From the NCBI GenBank assembly GCA_041874755.1, contig CP102611.1, positions 124,001 to 188,000 on the forward strand: DNA of 64,000 bases, read 5' to 3'. Below, piece after piece: positions 48,001 to 58,500 of the stretch (position 1 is its first letter; each line of letters begins with the position of its first letter). The notes under the pieces were generated by a model. The model was not told the origin of the DNA. It saw only the letters and a program-made list of their open reading frames with translations, and did not search any database. Source of the stretch: Chitinibacter sp. SCUT-21 (lineage in GTDB: Bacteria; Pseudomonadota; Gammaproteobacteria; Burkholderiales; Chitinibacteraceae). Both the position numbers and the translations under genes were made by a program.

Positions 48001-49085
48001 AATTCAAACAATCCATCGAGGCCAAATGACGGCGGCGGGATTTCATAATTTTGGATCGGTGCAGGCATGGATTTGGCAATTTGCAGAATCCACGGTAAAT
48101 GCACATCGTAAACGCTGGAATAACGCGATTTATCGCCGACTTCAAACTGCGTAAGCAGCGCGGCGTGGTATTCGCCATTATGCGGCTCGCTAAACAGCGC
48201 AGCGCTGTAAAACAGGCCAGCGTGCCCAGCGATACCGACCTTGCGCTTATTGCTGAGCTTTTTGAGCGCCAGTACAAAATCAAAGCCCAATTTTGCGCTG
48301 CGCGCGTAATCGCCTTTGAGCACGGATAAAACGATGGCAAATTCAGCTTGCGTTTGTGGCTCTAAATACGCATGAAAAGTTTGAATCTTGCCCAAATCAC
48401 CACGCAAAATCGCTTGCCAGCTTAAATATTCGGCAATCTCGCTAGCCGCAGCGAAGCGCTCTTTAAATTGCGCAGCAGCAAAGTGATATTGCGCGCTGGC
48501 TGGTAGCAGCGCACGGCAGGCGAAATGAAAATAATCGCTCAGCAGCGCGCTTTGCGTGTCGGCGCTCGCGAGGTGAAATAGATCTTTGGCGGCAGGCTGA
48601 AACAGAAGGTGGGCAGGGTGGCGCAGTAGCGAATCGGGGCTAACGCCCGCGCTGCTCATTTGAAATAGCGCTTGCCCGCATTCGAGCGCGTCGTCACTTA
48701 ATGCCGCTTGCAGCGCGCGTTGCGCCCAAGCGCGCTGGCTGCCCGCTTCCCACGGCTGTATCACGGGCTGATGTTTGCGCGTGATATTAAGCCAAGTTTG
48801 CAGGCTGCCCTCGTGTTGCAACTGCACCAGTACCGCCCATTGCCATTGCGGGTCGATCTCAAAGCCTTGAATCGCAGCCGATTTGATCACGCGCTTGAGC
48901 ATCAGCCGCGCCATACCGGCTTTCAGGCCTTCCAGCGTAAAGTGAATCTCGGACGGCGCTTGCGCGTCATTGATAATGCTAAACAAGCGGTTTTGCGCCA
49001 AACCCGTGCCATAGCAGGCAAAAGCGGCGAGCAAAGGCCAGTCGGCGAGGTCGAGCTCGCCGTTCTCGATGGCGTTGGCGATCAT
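45003..49085 (-). CDS. Large SNF2-family helicase coupled to mfd
   Basis: 1360 residues. The SNF2-type ATPase occupies the last 450 or so: a Walker A at about residue 930 (DDMGLGKT), DEAQ in place of DEAH, and the C-terminal lobe ending in HRMGQQRPVTIYRL. Roughly the first 900 residues have no domain I recognise. This family resembles bacterial HepA/RapA-related proteins in the ATPase part, but not in its N-terminus. The ATG at 49085 overlaps the mfd stop by one base (TAATG), so translation is coupled. Mfd removes stalled RNA polymerase; a helper in that process is a reasonable inference, no more. The upstream in-frame extension to 49145 is rejected since it lies within mfd. Confidence 0.85.
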   Translation of the reverse strand: MIANAIENGELDLADWPLLAAFACYGTGLAQNRLFSIINDAQAPSEIHFTLEGLKAGMARLMLKRVIKSAAIQGFEIDPQWQWAVLVQLQHEGSLQTWLNITRKHQPVIQPWEAGSQRAWAQRALQAALSDDALECGQALFQMSSAGVSPDSLLRHPAHLLFQPAAKDLFHLASADTQSALLSDYFHFACRALLPASAQYHFAAAQFKERFAAASEIAEYLSWQAILRGDLGKIQTFHAYLEPQTQAEFAIVLSVLKGDYARSAKLGFDFVLALKKLSNKRKVGIAGHAGLFYSAALFSEPHNGEYHAALLTQFEVGDKSRYSSVYDVHLPWILQIAKSMPAPIQNYEIPPPSFGLDGLFELLLLYWQQQELDSEWQSALEERLEQWQQYAWAREELALLLDRAYETHHSTPNWHAERGIKPLIDIVKLEPVWQRALTALSQFNKTPAQAPAASIRLAWLVTAGRSGVLLEPREQKISAKGVWSKGRAVALKRLLQGDASLNYLSDADKKISRYITADYNFYGDSGYTLDGEAALPELINHPHVFWSDSPDVRIDIVAGEITLNLKETTGKISLKLDPEVIAGNTVLWRKETPTRLAVYRITPDITQIAGILGKGLTVPAEAKPQLVEAITAIAPHITIHSDLPELSAHIDSIAASPQIYAHLLPIESGLRLQFLVRPLPEAGWFTPGKGAANVLGELDGKTVQAQRDLRAEKQAHQQILNYCTALADAVHDDQTWQLDTPELCLELLSQLRALPEGQVELVWPEGERFRLKATRGMSQLRMGIKQQGDWFVVNGEIEIDGGKVLQLRQLLSLLDGAPGRFIQLGDNDYLALTDNLRRRLEELRALSDDSKDGLRVNLLASGALSELALEAGEVQADKAWQAHLAKLDTLAQHQPKVPSTLQATLRDYQLEGFQWLSRLAHWGVGACLADDMGLGKTVQTLALLLERAPNGPALVVAPTSVAINWQAEAAKFAPTLKIRNFQVNRNLSDLSPFDLVIVSYGLFQLEAENFATAHWHTVVLDEAQAIKNGQTRRSQAAMALQADFKMIATGTPMENHLGELWNLFRFINPALLGSQERFKKRFAQPIEDGQSDAKHAKLALKKLIAPFMLRRTKTQVLTELPARTEITHKVPLSSEEMHLYEALRQQAVEKLDAMKPQEGNKPLQVLTEITKLRRFCCNPRLVMPESQMAGSKLIAFAEIAEELLDNNHKALVFSQFVDHLAIVRDWLDSKQISYQYLDGSTSIKQRQKAVNDFQAGIGDIFLISLKAGGSGLNLTAADYVIHLDPWWNPAVEDQASDRAHRMGQQRPVTIYRLVAEGTIEEQIVALHHDKRDLADSLLEGGEASGKLDSEALLGLLKNTR

Positions 49086-52000
49086 TAGTGCAACTCGTTC
49101 AGCAATTCTTTCACGCGCACTGCACGCAATACGCTCTCTGGCCAATTACCTTCAACGCGCAATTTATCTTGGCCCGCCAGTTTGTAGTTTTTCTTGCTCT
49201 GGATCAGCGAGATGATCTTCATCGGGTCGACCGTGGTTTTGGGCAAGAAATGAATAATAATCGCATTGTCCGCAGCGTCAATTTTGCTAATGCCGAGCGG
49301 CCCCGCCAGCATGCGCAGGCGATGGCAGTCGAGTAGCACTTTGGCGGCGTCGGGCAATAGGCCAAAGCGATCGATCATTTCTTGATGAATGTCACCCAAT
49401 TCATCGTTGTTTTCGACGCTGGCGAGGCGTTTATACAGCGACAAGCGCTCGTTCACATCGGGGCAGTAATCATCCGGCAGCAAGGCGGGCGCGTGCAGAT
49501 TGATTTCTGTTGTAACGCCCAAAGGCTGTGACAAATCGGGCTCTTTGCCCGCTTTTAGCGCTTTCACCGCTTGCTTGAGCATTTGTGAATACAGCGCGAA
49601 GCCAATTTCCTGCATTTCGCCCGATTGCGAGTCGCCCAGCACTTCACCCGCGCCACGAATTTCCAAGTCGTGCATCGCCAAGTAGAAGCCAGAGCCGAGC
49701 TCTTCCATCATTTGAATCGCTTCCAGACGTTTTTTCGCGTCCTTGGTGATGCCATCCACGTCGGGGACGAGCAGGTAGGCGTAGGCTTGGTGGTGGCTAC
49801 GGCCAACACGGCCGCGCATTTGGTGCAACTGCGCCAAGCCGAATTTATCGGCGCGGTTCATGATGATGGTGTTGGCATTCGGGATGTCGATACCAGTTTC
49901 GATAATCGTCGTACACAACAGCACATTAAAGCGCATCTGATTAAAATCGCGCATCACATGCTCAAGGTCGGACGGGCGCATCTGGCCGTGCGCGACGCCG
50001 ATACGCGCTTCGGGTAACAGTAGCGCCAATTTTTCGCGCATGTTTTCGATGGTGTCGACTTCATTGTGCAAAAAGAAAACCTGCCCGCCGCGTTTCAATT
50101 CGCGCAGCACCGCTTCGCGGATAATGCCGTCAGAAAACTTCGCGACAAAGGTTTTTACTGCCAGTCGTTTATTCGGTGCAGTGGCAATGACTGAAAAGTC
50201 GCGCAAGCCTTCCAAGCTCATCGCCAGCGTACGCGGGATCGGCGTAGCGGTGAGCGTCAATACGTCAACATTGGCGCGCAGTGCTTTCAGCTGCTCTTTC
50301 TGGCGTACGCCAAAGCGGTGTTCTTCGTCGATGATCACCAATCCGAGTTTGGCAAACTCAACGTCGGGCTGAACCAGTTTATGCGTGCCAATCACAATAT
50401 CAATCGTGCCATCGGCCAAACCTTTCATCGCCGCTGTGGTTTCTTTGCCAGAACGGAAACGGGAGAGTTCGGCGACTTTAATCGGCCAGTCGGCAAAACG
50501 ATCGGCAAAGTTTTGATAATGCTGCTCGGCCAATAGCGTGGTTGGTACTAACACAGCAACCTGTTTGCCGCCTGCAACCGCACAGAACGCCGCGCGCAGC
50601 GCAACTTCGGTTTTACCAAAACCTACGTCGCCACAGACCAAACGATCCATTGGCTGTGTGGTGCGCATATCGACCAATACAGCTTCAATCGCCGCGGCTT
50701 GATCGGCGGTTTCTTCAAAGCCAAAGCCGGCGGCAAAGGCTTGGTAATCGTGATGGCTCCATTCAAACGCATGGCCTTGGCGCGCGGCGCGGCGCGCGTA
50801 CAGGTTCAGCAATTCAGCGGCGGTGTCGCGCACTTGTTCGGCGGCTTTGCGCTTGGCCTTTTCCCAAGCGCCAGAGCCGAGCTTGTGGACATTGACGTTT
50901 TCAGTCGAGCCGCCTGAATAGCGCGAAATAACGTGCAATTGGCTGACTGGCACGTACAATTTATCGCCGCCAGCGTATTCGATCAGCAGTAATTCGGTAT
51001 TGCCATCGCCCAAATCCATCGACGTCAGGCCCATATACAGGCCAATGCCGTGCGCTTCGTGCACGACGGGGTCGCCAATTTTGAGCTCGGACAAATCGCG
51101 CAGCATCGCATCGGTATTGCTGCGTTTTTGCTGCTTTTTACCGCGCGATTGAATGACGGCAGGGTAGAGGTCGGCCTCGGTAATCACCGCCAATGATTCA
51201 GACTGCCACACAAAGCCACGGAAAATCGGTGCTGCGATTAGCTGGATTTTGGCTTTGTTAGTTTTGGCTGTCGCCCAATCTTCCACTAATTCCGGTTTAA
51301 AGCCGTATTCAGCAAAAAACTGCGACATCGTTTCGCGGCGGCCCAAGCTTTCGGCAACCAGCAGCAAACGGCCTGGGTAGTGCGCGGCGAAATCGGTCAG
51401 TTTGGTAATTGGATTTTCGCTGCGGCGATCCACGTCGAGCGCGGGCAGCGGTTGGGTGATGCTGGTTTCGCCTGCGGTTAACTCTAGGCGGCGGTATTTT
51501 TTGATGTGGCCAAACAAAAGGTCTGGCGCAACAAACAAATCGCGCGGTGGTAAGAGTGGGCGGTCTTTGTCGCCAATATTGAGCTTATGGCGCTCGGCAA
51601 TATCTTGCCAGTATTGCTCTGCAGCCGAGGTTAGATCACCGTGAAGCGCCAATACCCCGTCGTTAGGTAAGTAATCGAATAGCGTTGCCGTCGCGTCGAA
51701 AAAAAGTGGCAGATAGTATTCAACCCCCGCCGGAATAATGCCATTGCTAATGTCTTTGTAGAGGCGCGCATTCGTTGGCGCACCTTCAAACACCTCGCGA
51801 AAGCGCTGGCGAAATTTGGTTTTGCCCGCGTCATCGGTCGGGAATTCTCGCGCTGGCAGCAGGCGAATTTCGGGCACGGGGTAGAGGCTGCGCTGCGTAT
51901 CGACGTCGAAAGTGCGGATTGTTTCGATTTCGCTATCGAATAAATCAATCCGAAACGGCAGCGTGCTGCCCATAGGGAATAAATCGATCAAACCGCCGCG

Positions 52001-52489
52001 AATCGAAAATTCGCCCGGACCATACACTTGCGTGACGTGGTTGTAACCGGCAAACGCCATATCGGCGCGCAGTTTTTCTGCGTCGAGCTTTTCGCCTTTT
52101 TTAAGGAAAAAAGTCGTGCCAGTAATAAATTCAACCGGCGGAAAAACGCCCATTGCGGTTTGAAGCGGCACAACCAACACATCGGCTGCGCCTTGGCGTA
52201 CTTGCCAGAGCGCGGCAAGACGTTCGCTAATCAGGTCGGAGTGCGGCGAGAAATGATCGTAGGGCAGTGTTTCCCAATCGGGGAGCTGGACGATGCTTTT
52301 CTCGGGCAGGAAAAACGCCATTTCATCTTTAATGCGAGCCGCTTCTTGCGCGTTGGCCGTTAGCACGATCAGTAATTTAGCCTCGCCCACGTATTCGGCA
52401 AGGAGTCGCGCGTCGCCCGAGCCGTGTGGCGTGGCGAGCTGAAGGCGTTCTGGGTTGCTAGAGGCACGAGGTAGAGCAGGCAGCGTCAT
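49085..52489 (-). CDS. mfd: Transcription-repair coupling factor Mfd
   Basis: 1134 residues, near the usual length. The N-terminal UvrB-homology region, the RNA-polymerase-interacting domain, the RecG-like translocase (Walker A GDVGFGKT, DEEHRFGV, TATPIPRTLAMSL) and the C-terminal autoinhibitory D7-type domain can be traced. Mfd displaces stalled RNA polymerase and recruits UvrA at lesions. The ATG at 52489 starts the known N-terminus (LPRASSNPERLQL region). An extended -10 (TGATATAAT) lies 29 bases upstream. It is followed by the coupled SNF2 gene, an uncommon partner. Confidence 0.97.
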   Translation of the reverse strand: MTLPALPRASSNPERLQLATPHGSGDARLLAEYVGEAKLLIVLTANAQEAARIKDEMAFFLPEKSIVQLPDWETLPYDHFSPHSDLISERLAALWQVRQGAADVLVVPLQTAMGVFPPVEFITGTTFFLKKGEKLDAEKLRADMAFAGYNHVTQVYGPGEFSIRGGLIDLFPMGSTLPFRIDLFDSEIETIRTFDVDTQRSLYPVPEIRLLPAREFPTDDAGKTKFRQRFREVFEGAPTNARLYKDISNGIIPAGVEYYLPLFFDATATLFDYLPNDGVLALHGDLTSAAEQYWQDIAERHKLNIGDKDRPLLPPRDLFVAPDLLFGHIKKYRRLELTAGETSITQPLPALDVDRRSENPITKLTDFAAHYPGRLLLVAESLGRRETMSQFFAEYGFKPELVEDWATAKTNKAKIQLIAAPIFRGFVWQSESLAVITEADLYPAVIQSRGKKQQKRSNTDAMLRDLSELKIGDPVVHEAHGIGLYMGLTSMDLGDGNTELLLIEYAGGDKLYVPVSQLHVISRYSGGSTENVNVHKLGSGAWEKAKRKAAEQVRDTAAELLNLYARRAARQGHAFEWSHHDYQAFAAGFGFEETADQAAAIEAVLVDMRTTQPMDRLVCGDVGFGKTEVALRAAFCAVAGGKQVAVLVPTTLLAEQHYQNFADRFADWPIKVAELSRFRSGKETTAAMKGLADGTIDIVIGTHKLVQPDVEFAKLGLVIIDEEHRFGVRQKEQLKALRANVDVLTLTATPIPRTLAMSLEGLRDFSVIATAPNKRLAVKTFVAKFSDGIIREAVLRELKRGGQVFFLHNEVDTIENMREKLALLLPEARIGVAHGQMRPSDLEHVMRDFNQMRFNVLLCTTIIETGIDIPNANTIIMNRADKFGLAQLHQMRGRVGRSHHQAYAYLLVPDVDGITKDAKKRLEAIQMMEELGSGFYLAMHDLEIRGAGEVLGDSQSGEMQEIGFALYSQMLKQAVKALKAGKEPDLSQPLGVTTEINLHAPALLPDDYCPDVNERLSLYKRLASVENNDELGDIHQEMIDRFGLLPDAAKVLLDCHRLRMLAGPLGISKIDAADNAIIIHFLPKTTVDPMKIISLIQSKKNYKLAGQDKLRVEGNWPESVLRAVRVKELLNELH

Positions 52490-52518
52490 GGCATCAACAC
52501 GAAGATGAAGTTTTCACG

Positions 52519-52527
52519 ATTATATCA
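52519..52527 (-). promoter_or_regulatory. Extended -10 promoter of mfd
   Basis: Minus-strand TGATATAAT (52527-52519), a TGn-extended consensus -10, ends 29 bases before the mfd ATG. No matching -35 hexamer is clear, which an extended -10 can allow. Confidence 0.6.
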
Positions 52528-52671
52528 GGCTCAGACAGCGCATTGCGCGAATGATATTAATACCGCATTCATACTGTGCCTTGTATATCCACTAAGGCTA
52601 TATGGTTATTGCATTTTGAGGTGATACCCCCGGGTGTTTGCCGTCGAGGGCTTGTAGCATGGTCGATGGCA

Positions 52672-52700
52672 TTGGGCTTGACGGGCATTTGGGCTAGAAT
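52672..52700 (+). promoter_or_regulatory. tyrS promoter
   Basis: TTGGGC (52672-52677) and TAGAAT (52695-52700) with an exact 17-base spacer, 62 bases before the tyrS ATG. The rest of the 272-base gap upstream of it shows no gene or repeat. Confidence 0.5.
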
Positions 52701-52761
52701 AGTCGACTTTCTTTCAGATCTGTATGGCTGCGGCCATCCAAGTTAAGCTTTGGAGTCTTTA

Positions 52762-54051
52762 ATGTCGTCTACCAGTCTCAAGCAAGCCAATCTGCTCGAT
52801 GAGTTACAAGCGCGTGGTTTGATCGCACAATGCACCGATCACGCTGCCCTGAATGAACTTTTGGCCAAAGAGTCTGTGACATTGTATTGTGGCTTTGACC
52901 CGACCGCAGATAGCTTACATATTGGTTCTTTGGTGCCGATTTTGGTGCTGAAACGCTTTCAGCAATTTGGTCACAAACCAATCGCCTTGGTGGGCGGCGC
53001 CACCGGTATGATTGGCGACCCTAGCTTTAAAGCGACTGAGCGCAAACTCAATACGCCTGATGTGATTGCCACTTGGGTTGATAAAATCCGCGCGCAAGTT
53101 TCACCTTTTTTAAGCTTTGAAGGCGAGAATGGCGCGATTATGTCGAACAACTACGACTGGTTTGGCGGGATGGGCGCGTTGGAATTTTTGCGCGATATCG
53201 GCAAGTATTTCTCAGTCAACCAAATGATCAAAAAAGAAGCGGTGCAGCAACGTATCGCACGTGAAGATCAGGGTATTTCGTACACCGAATTCTCTTACAG
53301 CTTGCTGCAAGGCTACGACTTTACCGAATTGAACAAACGCTACGCGTGTAAGTTGCAAATCGGGGGCTCGGATCAGTGGGGCAATATTACGGCGGGTACC
53401 GATTTAACGCGCCGTTTGAACCAAGAACAAGTATTCGGTCTGACATTGCCGCTGGTGACCAAGGCCGACGGCACTAAATTTGGTAAAACTGAGTCTGGCA
53501 CGATCTGGCTCGATGCGAAAAAAACTTCGCCTTACGCGTTCTACCAATTCTGGCTCAATACCGCTGATGCGGACGTGTACAAATTTTTGAAGTACTTCAG
53601 TTTCTTGTCGGTCGCGGAAATCGATGCGATTGAAGAAGCGGATAAAACCAGCGGAAAAAAACCTGAAGCGCAGCGTATTTTGGCTGAGCAAGTGACCGCG
53701 ACTGTGCACGGTGCCGCGGCAGTTGAAGCTGCACAGCGCATTAGCCAAAACTTGTTTAGCGATAGTTTGGCGGCTTTAACGCAAAATGACTTCGAGCAAT
53801 TGGCGCAAGACGGTATGCCAAGCGTGCAATTGCCAAGCTCAGATAATCAATTGATTGCGACCTTGGTGGCGGCTGGTTTAGCAAAATCAAACTCTGAAGC
53901 GCGCACCTTTATTCAAAGCGGCGCGGTGATTGTGAATGGTGCGAAAGTAGATGCGCTTGATTTTACGTTTGGCGATGCAGAACGTTTGTTTGGCCAATAC
54001 ACTTTGATTCGCCGAGGCAAGAAAAATTACGCTTTGGTGTGTTGGAAATAA
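52762..54051 (+). CDS. tyrS: Tyrosyl-tRNA synthetase
   Basis: 429-residue class I aminoacyl-tRNA synthetase, TyrRS bacterial type. The HIGH-like motif appears as HIGSL near residue 50, the KMSKS-like motif as KFGKTESG near 235, and an S4 RNA-binding domain lies near 360-425 ([18 protein letters not shown], quoted in part). It charges tRNA-Tyr in the cytoplasm. GGAG seven bases before ATG 52762 decides the start over TTG 52750 in frame. It stands alone, with a terminator shared with the convergent efflux operon. Confidence 0.96.
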   Translation: MSSTSLKQANLLDELQARGLIAQCTDHAALNELLAKESVTLYCGFDPTADSLHIGSLVPILVLKRFQQFGHKPIALVGGATGMIGDPSFKATERKLNTPDVIATWVDKIRAQVSPFLSFEGENGAIMSNNYDWFGGMGALEFLRDIGKYFSVNQMIKKEAVQQRIAREDQGISYTEFSYSLLQGYDFTELNKRYACKLQIGGSDQWGNITAGTDLTRRLNQEQVFGLTLPLVTKADGTKFGKTESGTIWLDAKKTSPYAFYQFWLNTADADVYKFLKYFSFLSVAEIDAIEEADKTSGKKPEAQRILAEQVTATVHGAAAVEAAQRISQNLFSDSLAALTQNDFEQLAQDGMPSVQLPSSDNQLIATLVAAGLAKSNSEARTFIQSGAVIVNGAKVDALDFTFGDAERLFGQYTLIRRGKKNYALVCWK

Positions 54052-54116
54052 ACTGGGCGGTAGTATTGGTCTGCAAGTGGTATTTTAACAATTCTTGCAG
54101 GCAATACCCAATAAAA

Positions 54117-54140
54117 AACCCCGCAATGGCGGGGTTTTTT
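54117..54140. terminator. Bidirectional terminator between tyrS and efflux operon
   Basis: Stem CCCCGC-aatg-GCGGGG (54119-54134) with an A-run before it and TTTTTT after it. It serves both convergent transcripts. Confidence 0.87.
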
Positions 54141-54147
54141 ATTGGCG

Positions 54148-55557
54148 TTAATGAGGGGCTTGTGTCTCTTCTCCTTCTGCTGGTTTTTCCCAGCCGCCGC
54201 CAAGTGCTTTGAATAATTCAACACGATAGTTTAGTTGGTCGCGTTGCGCGTTGACTAAGCTAATTTGAGCGCCGAAAAGATTGCGCTCAGCATCTAGTAC
54301 TTCGAGGTAGCTAGAAAAGCCGTTGTCGTAACGCAAATTGGCCAGCTTCAATTGGCGATTGAGGGCGTCAACTTGTGTTTGGTCAGCTTTTACCTTATCG
54401 CCAATCACCAGATTTGATGCCAGCGCAGTGCGTGTTTCCGCAAAGGCTGTTTGAATTGCCAGTTGATAAGCCGCCGCGGCTTGACGCTCTCTGGCCTTGG
54501 CCTGATCTATTTGTGATGCGGTTAAGCCATTGTCAAATAAAGGCATTGCCAAATTACCCGCAAAACTCCAAGTTCGGGCGCTGCTATTAAAAAGTGCCCC
54601 TAGGTCATTGCTTTCGACGCCAAGTAATCCAGTGAGTGAAATGCGTGGCAGGTATGCTGCACGCGCGGCTTGTATTCTGGCTCGGTTGGCACGCAAGCTG
54701 GATTCAGCAGCGGCAATGTCGGGTCGGCGTAGCAATAAATCAGAGCCAAGTTCGGCGGGAATGCTTGGTGCAGGCTGAATGTAACCCATGGCTAGGCCAC
54801 GTGGAATATTATCCTCAATTAGGCTCTTGGGCGATTGACCAATCAAGATGCTTAATGCGCCTTCAGTGCTGGCAATCGCGCGTAATATTTCCGGTAGGCT
54901 CGACTGTGCATTAGCCAGCTCAACTTCGGCTTGACGAACATCTAGCTCAGAGGTGACGCCCCCTTTGAAACGTTTGCTTCGCAGGGCGTAGGCTTCTTCA
55001 CGCGATTTGATGGTGTTCTCGGTGATTTGTCGCTTTGCATCAAGCGCGCGTAAATTAAAGTAGGCTTGCGCTACTTCAGCCGATAATGAGCTAATCGCTG
55101 CGTCTTGATTGTACTGTGCGGCAAATAAATCATCTCGTGCGGCCGCACTCAGGTTGCGTACACGCCCCCATATATCGAGCTCCCAGCTCACTTGTCCGAC
55201 CAACTTGTAGTTCTCAGCGTTGGTATAGGCAGGGTAGCCCAGTTCTTTTGACTGCGTGGCCTGTCCTGCGCTACCGCCAAGGCCGATGCGCGGTAATTGC
55301 TCTGATGAAGTGATTCCGAGTACTGCACGCGCTTCATCCACTTTGGCTTGAATCATGGCCAGGTTTTGATTGTTTTTGCGCGCAGCCTCGATCAGTGTCG
55401 TTAATGTGGGATCATTAAATTGTGTCCACCATTCTTTTGCGACCACATTTTGTACGGAACTAACCGGTAATTCCGTACTTGGAGGTGTGTAGTCTGGGGT
55501 AAAAGCGCAGGCGCTTAGTAAGCCAGCAATACATAAGGAGAGTATTGTTTTAGTCAT
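54148..55557 (-). CDS. RND efflux outer membrane lipoprotein (OprM/NodT family)
   Basis: 469 residues. Signal peptide with lipobox LSAC, Cys17 as the lipid anchor. The repeated helical hairpins with ANLRYDNG and AQSS/QAEVELANAQ are typical of TolC-type channel lipoproteins. It would form the outer-membrane duct of the tripartite pump with the two genes upstream on the same strand. Its ATG overlaps the end of the RND pump gene by eight bases. It is the last gene of a MFP-RND-OMF operon. Confidence 0.93.
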   Translation of the reverse strand: MTKTILSLCIAGLLSACAFTPDYTPPSTELPVSSVQNVVAKEWWTQFNDPTLTTLIEAARKNNQNLAMIQAKVDEARAVLGITSSEQLPRIGLGGSAGQATQSKELGYPAYTNAENYKLVGQVSWELDIWGRVRNLSAAARDDLFAAQYNQDAAISSLSAEVAQAYFNLRALDAKRQITENTIKSREEAYALRSKRFKGGVTSELDVRQAEVELANAQSSLPEILRAIASTEGALSILIGQSPKSLIEDNIPRGLAMGYIQPAPSIPAELGSDLLLRRPDIAAAESSLRANRARIQAARAAYLPRISLTGLLGVESNDLGALFNSSARTWSFAGNLAMPLFDNGLTASQIDQAKARERQAAAAYQLAIQTAFAETRTALASNLVIGDKVKADQTQVDALNRQLKLANLRYDNGFSSYLEVLDAERNLFGAQISLVNAQRDQLNYRVELFKALGGGWEKPAEGEETQAPH

Positions 55558-58500
55558 GTTGTTGTTCTCCTGTCGTAGCCGGTACTGATTTCTCCGAACG
55601 TTTCATAATCAAGCGGAAGAACAGGGGGATGAAAAAGATAGCGATAAATGTTGCCGCCAACATGCCGCCAATCACAGGTACGCCCAGTGCTTTACGGCTG
55701 GCCGCCCCGGCGCCGCCAGAAATAACAAGCGGAACGCAACCCAAAATAAATGCCAATGAAGTCATGACGATAGGACGGAAACGCAAGCGAGAGGCTTCAA
55801 GCGCTGAGTCCAGTAGACTCATTCCTTCCTCGTATTTCATCACAGCAAACTCAACGATCAAAATGGCATTCTTGGCCGCTAGCGCAATCAAAGTGACTAA
55901 ACCAATTTGGAAGTACACATTGTTGGTTAAGCCAACTGCCCATGTCGCTAGTAGTGCGCCAAATAGGGCGAATGGAACGGCTGTAATCACGGCAAGCGGG
56001 AGTGTCCAGCGCTCATACTGCGCAGCCAAAATTAGGAAGACCATTACAATGCCGAAGATAAAGGCCATTGAAGCTGATGAGCCAGCTGACTTTTCCTGGT
56101 AGGCAGAGCCTGTCCATTCGAGTTTGTAGTCTTGGCCCATAACCTCTTTTTCAACGTCTTCCATGGCTTTGATGGCCTGACCTGAGCTGATGCCAGGTGC
56201 TGGCTGAACCATGATTTTAGCTGCCTGGAAGATGTTAAAACGCTCGGTTAGCTCGGGTCCTACTGAGTTTTTGACATGAACTAAGCTGGTGAGAGGAATC
56301 ATGTCGCCAGCGGTTGAGCGTACATAAACATTGGCAATGTCTTCAGGTCGAGCGCGGAAATCAGCCTCAGATTGCATTTGAACACGATAGGTGCGCCCAA
56401 ACTGATTAAAGTCATTCACATAAACCTGACCAAAAGTCGCCTGCATGGTGTCAAACACCGTGTTAATGCTAACGCCTAAAGCTTTCGCCTTTTCACGATC
56501 TAGGTCTAAGTAAATTTGCGGCACGTTGGCGCGGAAAGTAGTTGAGACCGAAGAAAATTCAGGGCGTTTTTTTGCTTCCTCAACAAAGCGCTGAACTTCT
56601 TTGGCAAACTGCGCTGTGTCTCCGGTGCCCCGGTTTTGTAGGTAACCTTCAAGCCCACCTGTTGTTGACATGCCGCTAATTGCCGGAGGATTGAAAGTGG
56701 CAGCAAAGCCATCCTTCAAGCCCATGTAGGCCATGCCTTTAAAGGTTTGCGCGAGCGAGAATGAGTCGTCGCCTTTGCCTTCGCGCTCGGACCAATCTTT
56801 GAGTGTAACGAAGGTGATCCCACTATTACTTAATACTGCGCCAGAGAGCATGTCAAAGCCGACAAAAGAGACGACGTTTTCAATGTTTTTGTTCGCCATC
56901 AACATCTGATCGTATTGCGCTGAAACGGCCTGTGTGCGTGATAATGAAGCAGCATCAGGCAGCATTACCGCACTAAGCAAGTAGCCTTGGTCTTCGTCAG
57001 GGACTAGTGCACCTGGTACTGCTTTGAATAGCAGTACCAATGTCACCACCATTGCGCCAAAAATAGCAAAGGCAATGCCGACGCGGCGATTCAGAAAGGC
57101 AACACCACCAACATAGCGGTTTGTTAGGCTGTCAAAACGATCATTAAACCAAACAAAGAATTTAGCTGGTTGATGGTGGGTGTTTTTAAGCAAAATCGCA
57201 CACAAGGCTGGCGTAAGTGTGAGTGCGACAAGGCCGGAAATGGCAACCGATACCGCAATGGTGATCGCAAACTGCTTGTACATCACACCGGTCATGCCGC
57301 CCATAAAGGCTACTGGCAAGAATACCGCACATAGTACCAATACGATCGCCATCACCGGCCCTGCTACTTCCTGCATGGCTAGAATTGAGGCTTCCTTGGC
57401 TGAGCATTTTTTCTCCGCCATGATCCGTTCAACGTTTTCTAGAACCACAATGGCGTCGTCGACAACAATACCGATGGCCAGAACCATTCCTAGTAGTGTT
57501 AACAGATTGATCGAGAAGCCGAGCATCAGCATGCCGGCAAAAGTACCAATCAATGAGATTGGCACTGCGATACACGGGATCAGTGTAGCGCGGAAATTTT
57601 GCAAGAATAAATAAACTACCACAAACACTAAAACCATTGCTTCCAGTAGTGTGTGGATTACCGCTTCAATCGAGACTTTGACAAACTCGGTCGTATCATA
57701 AGGGATGCTGTATTCAATGTCGCTAGGGAAGCGCTCTTTAAGAGACTCCATTTTTGCGCTAACCGCGTCTGCGACAGCAACTGCATTGGCCCCTGGCTGC
57801 AAATAAATACCCATGGCTACGGCTTGTTTGCCGTTTAGGTTGGCAAGAAGGTCGTAGTCTTTGCCGCCCATCTCAATGCGTGCAACGTCTTTTAGGCGTG
57901 TTTTGGCGCCATCCGGTGTTGCGCGAATAATGATGTTTTCAAAGTCCTCGACGCTTTTTAAGCGGCCTTGTGTATTGACCGTGAAGGTGAAGTCGACTTT
58001 GCTGGAGGTGGGTTGGGCGCCAATTTTGCCTGCGGCAAATTGCGCATTTTGTTCTCGAATCGCGCTTAAAATATCGGAGGTAGTAATACCCAATTGTGAA
58101 ATACGATCAGGGCGCAGCCAAACGCGCATTGCGTAGTCGGTGCCGCCAAACATTTGCAGGTCACCAACACCTGGGATTCGCTTGATTTCGTCTACGATAT
58201 TTAGCAGTGCATAGTTCGATAAGTAGGTCGTGTCGTAGCTACCTTTTGGGGAGCTAAGTGCGATTACGTTCAAGATTGACGTTGATTTCTTTTTGACCGT
58301 TACACCCTGCCGTTTCACTTCTTCAGGTAGCTGCGCCATCGCAGCAGAGACTCGATTATTGACGTTGATCGTCGCCTGATCCGGGTCTGTGCCGATTTCA
58401 AAGTAAACGTTTAGTGACATTTGGCCATTGGAAGCAGAGCCAGATTGAACATAGATCATGTTCTCTACACCGTTGATCTGCTGCTCTAGCGGTGCCGCGA

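Noticed and set aside
49086..49145. 20-residue N-terminal extension of the SNF2 gene
   Set aside because: It lies within the 3' end of mfd; ATG 49085 gives a TAATG coupled start.
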